A stretch of DNA of 64,000 nt from an uncultured Actinomycetes bacterium (GCA_903822425.1 CAIJOY010000044.1:17083-81082); one strand, 5' to 3'. Counted from the stretch's first letter, positions 9,918 to 20,227 are shown. Program-made: numbers and translations. Notes: generated by a model not told the origin, from the letters alone.

Positions 9918-11326
9918 CAAGTGATCTTCACCGGCTCTCGATTTCTGAAGTCTCAAAACTCATTAAGGCCAAGAAAGTATCTCCTGTTGAATTGACTCGA
10001 AATTCTTTGGATCGAATCCAGAAGTTTAATCCGCAGCTCAACGCCTTTATTGCCGTCTATGAAGAAGACGCACTCAAGCAAGCTAGAAGCGCAGAACGTG
10101 AGATCGGACGGGGTAACTATCGCGGCAAGTTACACGGAGTACCGATTGCGATAAAAGATAATCTTTATTTTGCTGGCAAAGTGACAACGATGGGCTCGAA
10201 AATCCATAAAGATTTTGTTTCCGATTTTGATGCAACAGCGGTAGTGAAATTACGAGAAAGTGGCGCGATATTTTTGGGTAAAACCAACATGCACGAGTAC
10301 GCACTTGGTGCTACAACCGATAATCCCTATTACGGTACCTGCCGCAATCCTTGGGATTTATCGCGCATTCCAGGAGGCTCAAGTGGAGGTTCTGCCGCAG
10401 CCGTTGCAGCCTTCCTTGCCTATGGCGCATTAGGCAGTGATACATCGGGATCTATCCGAGTTCCTGCAGCTGCATGTGGTCTTGTGGGCTTTAAACCAAC
10501 GTATGGTCGCGTCAGCAAGTACGGTTGTTTTCCAGAAGCTTGGACTCTAGATCATGTAGGTCCACTCACTCGCACAGTTCAAGACAGTGCCATCATGCTT
10601 GATGCGATAAGTGGATATGACAGCAGTGACCCCACTTCATTGAATGTTGCAAATCCCAAACTCGCGAATAAGGTCAGTGCTGACTTGACGGGGGTTGTCA
10701 TAGGGGTTGAAGAAGAATTCTTTTTTGAATTCGTGGACCATGAAGTTGAAAAAATGGTGCGCGCAACGATCGAAATGCTCAGGCGCCGTGGAGCAAAAAT
10801 CAAAAAAGTGAAGATTCCTTCATTAAAAGACGCCTTCTGGGCGTTGACGATCATAGATACTTCTGAGACAACTGCAGTGCATCAGCCAACTATGAAAACC
10901 CGTGCTCAAGATTATGGAGATGATGTCCGCTTCTTAATCGAATGCGGCTATCTGCCCACCGCCGTTGATTATCTACAAGCACTGCAGTTACGGCGGTTGA
11001 TTCAAAAAGAAGTGGATCATGTTTTTGGAGAGATTGATGTGCTGCTGGCTCCCACGCTGCCCTCAAAAACTCCCAAGGTAGGGGAATTAACGAGCGTGAT
11101 TAATGGAAAGTCCGTTGACACGATCGAAACATGTATGCACAACGTGGGACCTGGCAACTTGTTGGGGCTGCCATCGATTTCGATGCCTTGCGGACTTCTT
11201 GAAGGTATTCCCGTGGGAATAGAGATTATTGGCGCTGCCGGTGATGAGCATTCAGTTCTTAATGTAGGGCGAGCTATAGAGTCTCTCGAACTACTTCAGG
11301 AGGCAATTCCCGCCAACTACTCATAA
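9914..11326 (+). CDS. Amidase signature family protein (GatA-like amidase)
   Basis: Ser-cisSer-Lys motifs: GVPIAIKDN, GGSSGGSAAAVAAF, GSDTSGSIRVPAA. Confidence 0.93.
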   Translation: MTSDLHRLSISEVSKLIKAKKVSPVELTRNSLDRIQKFNPQLNAFIAVYEEDALKQARSAEREIGRGNYRGKLHGVPIAIKDNLYFAGKVTTMGSKIHKDFVSDFDATAVVKLRESGAIFLGKTNMHEYALGATTDNPYYGTCRNPWDLSRIPGGSSGGSAAAVAAFLAYGALGSDTSGSIRVPAAACGLVGFKPTYGRVSKYGCFPEAWTLDHVGPLTRTVQDSAIMLDAISGYDSSDPTSLNVANPKLANKVSADLTGVVIGVEEEFFFEFVDHEVEKMVRATIEMLRRRGAKIKKVKIPSLKDAFWALTIIDTSETTAVHQPTMKTRAQDYGDDVRFLIECGYLPTAVDYLQALQLRRLIQKEVDHVFGEIDVLLAPTLPSKTPKVGELTSVINGKSVDTIETCMHNVGPGNLLGLPSISMPCGLLEGIPVGIEIIGAAGDEHSVLNVGRAIESLELLQEAIPANYS

Positions 11327-11346
11327 CGAGTAATTTGGACGAGACT

Positions 11347-12105
11347 ATGCACATGCAACACGTGGGGTCTGCGGTGAATCAATACCTTGTCATCGTGCCC
11401 ACATTTAATGAGGCACAGAGTGTCCAAGAACTCTTGCCCCAATTACTTAATTTGCCGATAGATATCTTGATTGTTGATGATGGATCACCAGATCGGACTG
11501 CGCAGATATGTAGGGAATTGGATCAAGGCCGCGGCCGGATTAACGTTCTAGAGCGTTCAGAAAAATCCGGGTTAGGTAGTGCCTACTTATTAGGTTTTGC
11601 ATGGGGCCTTGGCCGCGGTTATAGATTTCTCGTTGAGATGGATGCAGATGGCTCCCATCAAGTCGCCGACCTCTCACTTTTGATTCAAAGAGCTTCTCAA
11701 AGCCCAGATGTTGATCTCCTCATTGGATCTCGCTGGGTCAGTGGTGGAAAGGTCGTCAATTGGAGTAAGGGTCGTGAGCTGCTATCGCGTTTTGCCAATC
11801 GTTATTCCAAAATTTTGTTGGGTGGGCATGTAAAAGATATGACAGCTGGATTTCGTATCTATCGAGCTGATTTTTTGCACCGCATGAACCTAGCGACAAT
11901 TTCTAGCGAAGGTTATTGTTTCCAAATTGAGATGACGCGCAGGAGTGCTGATGTTGGCGGTCGAATTCTTGAATTACCCATCATATTTATCGAACGAAAA
12001 TTTGGAGAGAGTAAAATGTCCTCAACCATTGTGCTCGAAGCCATGGCGCGTGTGACGTGGTGGGGGATTCAACGCCCTTTTCGAAAGGTTTCGGCTAGGT
12101 CATAG
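11347..12105 (+). CDS. Polyprenol monophosphomannose synthase-like GT2 glycosyltransferase
   Basis: VPTFNEAQSVQELLPQLL, DDGSPDRT, MDADGSH; DPM1/Ppm1-like. ORF opens at TTG 11335; ATG 11347 is likely. Confidence 0.88.
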   Translation: MHMQHVGSAVNQYLVIVPTFNEAQSVQELLPQLLNLPIDILIVDDGSPDRTAQICRELDQGRGRINVLERSEKSGLGSAYLLGFAWGLGRGYRFLVEMDADGSHQVADLSLLIQRASQSPDVDLLIGSRWVSGGKVVNWSKGRELLSRFANRYSKILLGGHVKDMTAGFRIYRADFLHRMNLATISSEGYCFQIEMTRRSADVGGRILELPIIFIERKFGESKMSSTIVLEAMARVTWWGIQRPFRKVSARS

Positions 12106-12195
12106 TTTCTAGGCTTCCAATCTTCCAATATTCTAGATTTTTAGGCTTCTAGACTTCTAGATGCAAAAGGTGTGGCGACAAACTAGGATTAGGCC

Positions 12196-14115
12196 ATGAT
12201 TGAGCGCATCAAGTCTCCGGCAGATCTTTTGCACCTAGATGCGGCTCAACTCGATGCGCTGGCAGCTGAGATCCGAGATTTTCTTATTGCCAAAGTTTCA
12301 AAATCTGGGGGCCATTTGGGTCCTAATCTTGGAGTTGTTGAGTTAACAATCGCAATCCACCGAAGTTTCAATTCCCCCAAAGACATCGTTCTCTTCGATA
12401 CTGGTCATCAGTCCTATGTACATAAAATTTTAACTGGCCGAGCCGGAGAATTTGATCAACTGCGTCAGCGTGGAGGAATCGCGGGGTATCCCAATCGCGC
12501 AGAGAGCGATCATGATGTCATCGAAAATTCCCATGCATCTACCGCCCTGTCGTGGGGGGATGGAATTTCACGTGGTTTTACCTTAACCGGGCAGCGCGAT
12601 CGCTCTGTAGTGGTTGTTGTAGGAGATGGGGCGCTTACCGGTGGGATGTCGTGGGAAGCGCTCAATAATATTGCCACCTCTCATGATCGCAATTTGGTCA
12701 TCGTCGTTAACGACAATGCACGTTCCTACTCACCGACAATCGGCGGCTTAGCAGATCACTTAGCATCATTGCGTGTTACACGTGGATATGAGCAGATTTT
12801 AAGTTGGGGTAAAAGAACGCTGCAGAAAATACCTGGAGTAGGACCGCTGGTATATGACGCTGTTCATGGAATGAAAAAGGGCATCAAAGATTTTCTTGCG
12901 CCTCAAGGAATGTTTGAAGATCTCGGCTTGAAGTACATGGGGCCCATTGATGGACATGACATCGCCGCTATGGAGAAAGCTCTCCACAAGGCAAAACATT
13001 TTGGCGCACCGGTATTAGTCCATGCCATTACCGAAAAAGGCCGCGGGCATGCCCCAGCTCTCGATGATGAAGCCGAGAAATTTCATGCGGTAGGCATTGT
13101 CGACCCAGTCACAGGTATTCCAGTTAAAAGCGGTGGCACTAGTTGGACCAAAATCTTCTCTCAAGAATTAGTGGCTATTGGTAAAGAAAAACCTGATGTT
13201 GTCGCAATCACTGCTGCGATGTTGGGGCCAACTGGTCTTGAAGCATTTAAAACGAATTTCCCCCACCGCACGATCGATGTTGGCATTGCAGAACAACATG
13301 CAGTGACCAGTGCTGCTGGCTTAGCTTTTGCTGGTATGCATCCTGTTGTCGCTGTCTATGCCACATTTCTCAATCGCGCATTTGATCAACTTTTGTTGGA
13401 TGTTGCTCTCCACCATGCCGGTGTTACATTCGTTCTAGATCGATCTGGAATAACAGGTGATGATGGTCCATCACATCACGGTATTTGGGATTTAGCCCTC
13501 ACGGGCATCGTCCCTACTTTGCATGTTGCTGCGCCCAGAGATGGAGCTCGTTTGCGCGAAACTTTGCGCGAAGCGATCGCCATATCAAATGCCCCATCAC
13601 TCGTGCGCTTTCCTAAAGGTGAAGTCCACGCCGATATTCCAGAGATTGAACGTCGCGATGGCGTTGATGTTCTCTATTTGGGTCAGAATTCAGATGTTTT
13701 GCTCATCAGCGTTGGAGCATTTGCACATTTGGCTATTGATGCTGCAGCCCAGGCGGCGCTGAGCGGAGTAGGCGTTACAGTGATTGATCCTCGATGGGTA
13801 AAACCTTTGCCCATCGCGATTGTGGAAATGGCCCACCGGTATAAGCGCATTGTTGTTCTGGAAGATGGTATCCGCCATGGTGGAATTGCCAGCACGGTAT
13901 CTGAGATGGTGCGGGATGCGGATATATCGGTGCCAATTCATTCCATTGGCGTTCCACTTACTTTCATCGAACATTCCACGCGCACTCAAATTTTGCAAGA
14001 TTTAGGAATCACCGTGGCCGAAGTAAGCGCATCGATAATCAATTGGAGCAAATCCTCTAGAGCAGAGAAGCAACTCCCTTTGGGTGGAAACGCTTCCCAC
14101 ATACAGATTCACTAA
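12196..14115 (+). CDS. dxs: 1-deoxy-D-xylulose-5-phosphate synthase
   Basis: GHLGPNLGVVELTIA, GDGALTGGMSWEALNN, DRSGITGDDGPSHHG motifs. Confidence 0.97.
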   Translation: MIERIKSPADLLHLDAAQLDALAAEIRDFLIAKVSKSGGHLGPNLGVVELTIAIHRSFNSPKDIVLFDTGHQSYVHKILTGRAGEFDQLRQRGGIAGYPNRAESDHDVIENSHASTALSWGDGISRGFTLTGQRDRSVVVVVGDGALTGGMSWEALNNIATSHDRNLVIVVNDNARSYSPTIGGLADHLASLRVTRGYEQILSWGKRTLQKIPGVGPLVYDAVHGMKKGIKDFLAPQGMFEDLGLKYMGPIDGHDIAAMEKALHKAKHFGAPVLVHAITEKGRGHAPALDDEAEKFHAVGIVDPVTGIPVKSGGTSWTKIFSQELVAIGKEKPDVVAITAAMLGPTGLEAFKTNFPHRTIDVGIAEQHAVTSAAGLAFAGMHPVVAVYATFLNRAFDQLLLDVALHHAGVTFVLDRSGITGDDGPSHHGIWDLALTGIVPTLHVAAPRDGARLRETLREAIAISNAPSLVRFPKGEVHADIPEIERRDGVDVLYLGQNSDVLLISVGAFAHLAIDAAAQAALSGVGVTVIDPRWVKPLPIAIVEMAHRYKRIVVLEDGIRHGGIASTVSEMVRDADISVPIHSIGVPLTFIEHSTRTQILQDLGITVAEVSASIINWSKSSRAEKQLPLGGNASHIQIH

Positions 14116-16165
14116 TTCCTTCACGATCCAGGTAAGGCAAGATTCCACCTAATATCATCGGCCATCCGGCGCCGAGCAACATACAAGTATCAATTTCTGC
14201 AGCGGTTGCAACGACACCTTCATCAAGCATCATCCGGGCTTCCTCTGCGAGAGCATTGAGGGCGCGAAGGCGAACTTCCTGGGCAGTAGAAGGTTTATCT
14301 CCTTTTTCGATAAGAGCCACTGCTGCAGGGTTGGCAATCAACTTGCCGTCTTCGCTTTTAATATAGAAAGTTTTAACGCCCTCTGTGACCAGACGTTGCA
14401 TCGTTGGGGAGATGCGATAGCGCGGCCCTAAGTTCTTGTGAAGAGTCTGCGCCACATGAAGTGCAACACCTGGGCCTACAAGTCCAAGTAATTCAAATGG
14501 AGACATAGGAAATCCGACTGAGCGCATTGCGTTATCGGCCACATCCGCTGGTGTTCCCTCGTCCATGGCATCAGTAATTTCTCCCATAAAACGAGTGAGC
14601 AAGCGATTAACGACAAAGCCAGGGGCGTCTTTGGTGATGACCATAGTTTTCTTGAGCTCTTTGCCCACGGAAATAGCAGTAGCCGTTGTTGCATCATCTG
14701 TCGTGCTGGTTCGGGCGACTTCCAACAGGGGCATGATTGCAACGGGATTAAAGAAGTGGAATCCGATAACCCGCTCTGGGTGTTCTAAGCCTTGAGTCAT
14801 AGCTTCAACTGAAAGAGATGAGGTATTGGTAGCCAGAACACATTCGGGACCAACAATTTTTTCAAGTTCTTTAAAAAGTGTTTGCTTGAGGGAAAGTTCT
14901 TCAAAAATTGCTTCAATCACAAAATCTGCCGTTGCAAAGTGTGATTTATCTATTGAACCAGTTACTAATCCAGCAAGTCGGTGAGCGCTTTCCTGGCTCA
15001 TGCGACCTTTCTCTACCAATTTCTTCAGTTCTGCATGCACCCATGCCACGCCTTTATCTACGCGCTCTTGGTCTAAATCTGTCATAAGAATGGGACATTT
15101 CAAGTTACGCACCATGATTAGGGCAAGTTGGGATGCCATTAATCCTGCACCGACTACGCCAACTTTTGTTACTTTGCGAGCAAGTGCAGATTTAGGGGCA
15201 CCTTCAACTTTTTTACGTTTTTTCTGGATCAAATTAAAGGCATATAGCGATGAACGCAATGGATCACTCATTGTTAAATCTGCAAGAGCTTGATCTTCTG
15301 CATCAAAGCCAGCACTACGTGTTGCAGTTTTAGCCTGACCTATCAGTGCCAAAGCGCGAGCGGGTGCATCCATGCTGGCACCACCGTATTTTTTGAACGC
15401 TGCAGCAGAACCAGTTGCAAGGGCTTTTTCCCAGCCAGGATCGTTTGAGTAGTCAACGCGATCAATTTTATTGCGCCCGCTCAAGATGTCGGCGGCAAAT
15501 TTTACAGATCGTTCCAGAAAATCAGCTGGTTCATACACGGCATCGGCAATTCCTAGAGCAAGGGCATCTTTTGCTTTCATCATCGTGTTGTTGTTTAAGG
15601 CATTAAGCATGATTACTTGTACGGCACGTTCTGGGCCAATCATTTTTGGCAAAAGCGTAGCTCCGCCCCATCCTGGGACTAGCCCAAGAAATACTTCTGG
15701 AAGAGCGGTGAATGCAGTGGATGCAAGTGTGCGGTAGGTGCAATGCAGCCCTGCTTCAAGTCCGCCACCTAGAGCCAAGCCATTGATAAATGCAAAAGTA
15801 GGGATATCTAATTCACCTAAACGCCTAAATACATCGTGACCTAGTTTGCCTATAGCCAGTGCTTGTTCACGAGTAGTCAGAAATGAGAGCGCAGATAAAT
15901 CAGCACCAGCGGCAAAAATAAATGGCTTTCCAGTAATTGCTATTGCAGATGGTTTGCGCGAAAGGGCTTGTGAAATAGCAGCGTTGAGTTCGGTGAGGGA
16001 CTGCACGCCGAAAGTATTTGGGCGATTGTGATCTTCACCGTTGTCTAAAGTGATCAGAGCAAGTGAGCCGATAAAACCAAAAGCTGAGAGATCGACATCG
16101 CGGACAAGTGCATGCGTCACTACCTCATCTGGCGCGCCATCTGGAAGTTTGATCTCAGTACTCAT
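14057..16165 (-). CDS. 3-hydroxyacyl-CoA dehydrogenase / enoyl-CoA hydratase bifunctional protein (FadB/FadJ-like)
   Basis: Crotonase half followed by GVVGAGLMASQLA Rossmann half; likely start MSTEIKLPDG (16165). Confidence 0.93.
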   Translation of the reverse strand: MSTEIKLPDGAPDEVVTHALVRDVDLSAFGFIGSLALITLDNGEDHNRPNTFGVQSLTELNAAISQALSRKPSAIAITGKPFIFAAGADLSALSFLTTREQALAIGKLGHDVFRRLGELDIPTFAFINGLALGGGLEAGLHCTYRTLASTAFTALPEVFLGLVPGWGGATLLPKMIGPERAVQVIMLNALNNNTMMKAKDALALGIADAVYEPADFLERSVKFAADILSGRNKIDRVDYSNDPGWEKALATGSAAAFKKYGGASMDAPARALALIGQAKTATRSAGFDAEDQALADLTMSDPLRSSLYAFNLIQKKRKKVEGAPKSALARKVTKVGVVGAGLMASQLALIMVRNLKCPILMTDLDQERVDKGVAWVHAELKKLVEKGRMSQESAHRLAGLVTGSIDKSHFATADFVIEAIFEELSLKQTLFKELEKIVGPECVLATNTSSLSVEAMTQGLEHPERVIGFHFFNPVAIMPLLEVARTSTTDDATTATAISVGKELKKTMVITKDAPGFVVNRLLTRFMGEITDAMDEGTPADVADNAMRSVGFPMSPFELLGLVGPGVALHVAQTLHKNLGPRYRISPTMQRLVTEGVKTFYIKSEDGKLIANPAAVALIEKGDKPSTAQEVRLRALNALAEEARMMLDEGVVATAAEIDTCMLLGAGWPMILGGILPYLDREGISESVCGKRFHPKGVASLL

Positions 16166-16166
16166 C

Positions 16167-17354
16167 CTATTTACCGCCTTTAAAGTGTGGATTTTCCCAA
16201 ATAACAGTGCCGCCCATGCCAAGGCCGATACACATAGTGGTGATGCCATATCGAATTTCTGGATGCTCTTCAAAACTTCTTGTGAGGTTTAAAATAAGTC
16301 GAACACCTGATGAGGCAAGGGGATGGCCTACTGCAATCGCTCCACCAAATGGATTCACATTGGCGGCATCATCTGCGATCCCAAAGTGCTCTAAGAAAGA
16401 AAGAACTTGCACAGCGAATGCTTCATTGATTTCAAAAAGACCGATATCAGAAATTTTTAACCCAGCTTTATTTAGAGCTTTCTCGGTCGATGGAATCGGT
16501 CCATAACCCATGATTTCAGGTTGGACACCTACGAATGCAAAGTTCACAAGACGAGCTTTGACGCCCAAACCTAATTCGTTTGCTTTGTTTTCACTCGCAA
16601 GTATTGCGGCGGTGGCACCGTCGTTGAGTCCAGATGAATTTCCAGCAGTTACGCGCCCAGCCGGACGAAAAGGAGTTTTTAACCCAGCGAGTCCTTCAAG
16701 AGTTGTCGTCGGACGCGGAGGCTCATCGATAGTTGCAATGCCCCAACCCAATTCAGCGCTTCGCACTGCAGTGGGAATCAAATCCCGTTGTATTTTTCCT
16801 TCTGCGTAGGCTTTGGCAGTTTTACGTTGGGAATTGAGGGCATAGCGATCTGCACGTTCTTTGGTGAGGGATGGGAAGCGATCGTGTAAGCGTTCTGCTG
16901 TTGCACCCATAGCAAGTGCATCTTGTTCGACAATTTTTTCAGCAAGGTAGCGGGGGTTGGGATCCAAACCTTCACCGATTGGGTGATTGCCCATGTGTTC
17001 AACACCGCCAGCTATTGCAATGTCGTAGGCACCCATAGCAATGGCGCCAGCAATAGTTGTCACTGCTGTCATTGCTCCAGCACACCAACGATCTATGGAA
17101 TAACCCGGTACCGATTGGGGAAGGCCAGCAAGTAATCCAACGCTTCGTCCTAAGTTCATTCCTTGATCACCACTTTGTGTTGCAGCAGCGATTGCGATGT
17201 CATCGATCTCGGCGGGAGAGAGTTTGGGATTGCGTTCAAGCAAGCCACGAACAGCGCGTACCATCAAATCATCGGCGCGAGTTCCTGAATATAAACTTCC
17301 TGCTTTGCCAAATGGTGTACGCACTGCATCAACAACGACAACGGCAGCAGACAT
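16167..17354 (-). CDS. Acetyl-CoA C-acyltransferase (thiolase, FadA-like)
   Basis: Thiolase motifs: RWCAGAMTAVTTIAGAI, NPFGGAIAVGHPLASSG; abuts fadB-like gene. Confidence 0.93.
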   Translation of the reverse strand: MSAAVVVVDAVRTPFGKAGSLYSGTRADDLMVRAVRGLLERNPKLSPAEIDDIAIAAATQSGDQGMNLGRSVGLLAGLPQSVPGYSIDRWCAGAMTAVTTIAGAIAMGAYDIAIAGGVEHMGNHPIGEGLDPNPRYLAEKIVEQDALAMGATAERLHDRFPSLTKERADRYALNSQRKTAKAYAEGKIQRDLIPTAVRSAELGWGIATIDEPPRPTTTLEGLAGLKTPFRPAGRVTAGNSSGLNDGATAAILASENKANELGLGVKARLVNFAFVGVQPEIMGYGPIPSTEKALNKAGLKISDIGLFEINEAFAVQVLSFLEHFGIADDAANVNPFGGAIAVGHPLASSGVRLILNLTRSFEEHPEIRYGITTMCIGLGMGGTVIWENPHFKGGK

Positions 17355-17387
17355 TGCGGCGACCTTTCCAACGAGTTATTGCAAAGG

Positions 17388-18209
17388 TTACCCGTGGGTA
17401 GTCGAAAGTGGAACTTTCTTGGGTGTGAGGTAGGCCCAGAGCGTGAGACCCAAAAATAGGGACCATCCCAATAGTTGCGTCCACGAGGTGGTGGTATCAA
17501 AACCTATCGTGCCGGCCAAAAATGTGGCAAGCAGTGAATCTTGTGCCATCCATGAGGTGATATCCCATGCAAAGAAATCAGCTCCGGGCAACCATCCCAG
17601 TTCTTGATATTCGTGAATGCCGTAGGAGAGAACTCCAGCGGCAACGATGATCAAAGCCATGCCCGTGTAGGTAAAGAATTTTGTTAAGTTGAGTTTGACC
17701 GATCGGTTGTAGATCAAATAACCCAAAGTCACAGAGGCGACTAATCCCAAGAGCAAGCCGATAGAGGCGGCAGAGGCGACACCGACCGTTTTAAAATTTG
17801 TATAGACAAAAAGCGCTGTTTCCAAGCCTTCGCGCACCACTGCAAAAAATGCCGTTGTGGCCAAAGCGATAGGCCCGGCAACTAGGGCGTTTTCAACCTT
17901 TCCATGGAGATCATCACGCAAGCCGCGTGCGGCGCGTTGCATCCAGAAGACCATGGCAGTGACCAAGACCACCGCCAGCAAAGAGGTCGTGCCCGAAAAG
18001 AATTGCTGGCCTCGAGGCGATAGCTCAGCTGAGGTAAAGGAGAGAAAACCGCCTAATGCAAAGCTGGCCACAACTGCGATCCCAACACCGCTCCAGAGGG
18101 CGGGCAGAAGGCGGCGACGGTTGGATTTAACGAGGTAGGCCACGAGTATGCCCACGATGAGAGCGGCTTCTAGGCCCTCTCGAAGGGCGATAATAAAGGT
18201 GCTGAGCAC
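17388..18209 (-). CDS. FTR1-family iron permease (EfeU-like)
   Basis: Two REGLE motifs (LREGLEAALIVG, VVREGLETALF) in a 7-TM protein. Confidence 0.92.
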   Translation of the reverse strand: MLSTFIIALREGLEAALIVGILVAYLVKSNRRRLLPALWSGVGIAVVASFALGGFLSFTSAELSPRGQQFFSGTTSLLAVVLVTAMVFWMQRAARGLRDDLHGKVENALVAGPIALATTAFFAVVREGLETALFVYTNFKTVGVASAASIGLLLGLVASVTLGYLIYNRSVKLNLTKFFTYTGMALIIVAAGVLSYGIHEYQELGWLPGADFFAWDITSWMAQDSLLATFLAGTIGFDTTTSWTQLLGWSLFLGLTLWAYLTPKKVPLSTTHG

Positions 18210-18236
18210 CTACCAAGGGTAGAACCTACCCCTTAT

Positions 18237-18260
18237 TTACGCAACTTCTTTGTTGCGTAA
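18237..18260. terminator. Intergenic hairpin between RNase D-like and FTR1 genes
   Basis: Perfect stem TTACGCAAC-ttcttt-GTTGCGTAA; no clear U-tract, so the role is uncertain. Confidence 0.4.
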
Positions 18261-18264
18261 TTCA

Positions 18265-19566
18265 TCACACCTTCTCGCCCGTCTCGCCCGTCTCTCCCGT
18301 CTCCACTGTCTCAGGATCAAGGGCGTCGGCACGGGGATGCTTTTCTAAAAGTGCTTGAGTCAATATGGGGGCAACGATAGAAATTTGCCATGGGCGAGCA
18401 CCTAAGGAAACAAGTGCGGCGCTGACATCGGCGGGAGTGTTCCAGCAGATACGCCGAAGAAAATCTGGAGTGAGTAAGTTTTCAGGGGGAATATTTAAGG
18501 CGATTGCTTGTTGGTCTATGCCAAATCGAGCATGAGATAGATGTGCAAACTTAGTGGGGTACTTATCGCGCCAGATCTTAATGGGAGGCAACGAAGTATC
18601 TGAATCCAGACGAGTGGGTGGCCATACACTTTCATCCATTGCAACTCCAGCTGCAATAGCATCGAGCCAGAGCTGAGTATTTTCAAACCACCGCGCTCGC
18701 ATACCGATCGGACGTAGAACTTTCTCCATCTCTTTGCGATTGGTAGGTGCATGGACAGAGAGTTCCAAAATTGCTGCGTCGTTGAGTAACTTGCCTCCGG
18801 CTACATCACTCTCGCGTGCAAGATCATCGCGCACATGCCACAGCGTTTTAATAATCGCCAATTGTTTACGACTTTTAATTTTATGCATCCCAGAGGTTCT
18901 GCGCCAAGGGTCGATGCGTGGCGGCGGCGGTGGTGCTTGCAGGATTGATGCAAATTCTTCAAGAGCCCATTCTAGTTTTCCTTGGGCTTGCAAAGATTCT
19001 GCGATTTTCTCGCGAAGCTCTACCAACAGCTCCACATCCAAAGCAGCATACGTGAGCCATTCTTGTGGCATGGGGCGTGTAGACCAGTCCACAGCACTAT
19101 GTTCTTTTGCCAATGCAAAACCGAGTTGTGTTTCAACCAATGGCCCCAGACCTACTCTAGGAAATCCTGCAATGCGCCCGCCCAACTCAGTATCAAAAAG
19201 ACGTGTGGGATGGAGTCCAATATCGCGCAAGCAGGGCAAATCCTGAGTGCTGGCATGCAAAATAACTTCATCACTGCGCAGTAGATCATTGAGTTGTTTA
19301 AATAAGGGATGGGGATGTGCAAATGCAATGGGGTCGATGAGGTGAAGACCTCCGGCAGTTCGTTTGATTTGTATTAAATATGCACGAGGGTTGTATTTAT
19401 ATCCAGAGGCACGTTCTGCATCAATGGCGAAAGCACCCGTACCTTGACTCAATTGCGAGAGTGCTTCTTGGAGACCGCTTTCGGAATTGATCAGGTCAGG
19501 AGTTCCACCCAGCGGCTCTAAAAGTGGGGTAGCACGTACTTCTTCTGGTTCTGTGCTGGCATCCAT
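18265..19566 (-). CDS. Ribonuclease D-like 3'-5' exonuclease with HRDC domain
   Basis: DEDD motifs (FAIDAERASGYKY, LHASTQDLPCL, YAALDVELLVEL); repetitive C-terminus ETVETGETGETGEKV. Confidence 0.93.
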   Translation of the reverse strand: MDASTEPEEVRATPLLEPLGGTPDLINSESGLQEALSQLSQGTGAFAIDAERASGYKYNPRAYLIQIKRTAGGLHLIDPIAFAHPHPLFKQLNDLLRSDEVILHASTQDLPCLRDIGLHPTRLFDTELGGRIAGFPRVGLGPLVETQLGFALAKEHSAVDWSTRPMPQEWLTYAALDVELLVELREKIAESLQAQGKLEWALEEFASILQAPPPPPRIDPWRRTSGMHKIKSRKQLAIIKTLWHVRDDLARESDVAGGKLLNDAAILELSVHAPTNRKEMEKVLRPIGMRARWFENTQLWLDAIAAGVAMDESVWPPTRLDSDTSLPPIKIWRDKYPTKFAHLSHARFGIDQQAIALNIPPENLLTPDFLRRICWNTPADVSAALVSLGARPWQISIVAPILTQALLEKHPRADALDPETVETGETGETGEKV

Positions 19567-19569
19567 TAA

Positions 19570-20166
19570 TTACCGACGGGCTTGAGAGATCGATGTAATC
19601 GCAGAAACACCTTCTGGAATTGGTGTTAAGCCTGCGATTTCAGATAACAAATTGCACCAGCCAGAAAGATGTGTGGTGAGTTGGGATGCAATTGATTCTG
19701 ATTGTGAAAATATTGGTGTCCAGGATGCACGAATTTCGATTTCAGCCTCATTATTGCGAGGCGATAATTTTCCAAAAGATTCACTTGCTACACGAGTGAC
19801 GGTGCCACTTGCGGCAGTTGTTTCACAGCCAGCAAGCGCCAATGCATCTTGCAACCATTTCCATCCAGCTTCGGGAAGCAATGGATCCTCTTGCATCATC
19901 GCATCTACATCGGCGCGTACATATGTTACGCAGCGAAATTCTCCATCCCAAGTATCTTGACCGCCTGGTTCGTGCAAAAGGACAAAGCGTCCAGAAGCAA
20001 TTTCATCTTCAGCATCGCCCAAAAGCCCATTGCTAACATCGGCTGTAATGGCAAATGCATAGGTGGCCAATTTTTGTGGAGCAGGGACTTCCTCAAGCAA
20101 GATTTCCACTCGAGGCTTAAATCCTTGCAGCGCTTGCACTACATCAGAAAACTCCAGCGCATCCAT
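19570..20166 (-). CDS. DUF3000 family protein
   Basis: Actinobacterial protein next to RNase D; EVPAPQKLATYAFAITADV and GRFVLLHEPGGQDTWDGEFRCVTYVRA resemble DUF3000. Confidence 0.75.
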   Translation of the reverse strand: MDALEFSDVVQALQGFKPRVEILLEEVPAPQKLATYAFAITADVSNGLLGDAEDEIASGRFVLLHEPGGQDTWDGEFRCVTYVRADVDAMMQEDPLLPEAGWKWLQDALALAGCETTAASGTVTRVASESFGKLSPRNNEAEIEIRASWTPIFSQSESIASQLTTHLSGWCNLLSEIAGLTPIPEGVSAITSISQARR

Positions 20167-20227
20167 TACTCAAATGTAAAGAATGAAATTGTCCAATAGT
20201 GGGAGGCGGGGCGGTAACCTAGCCCAC

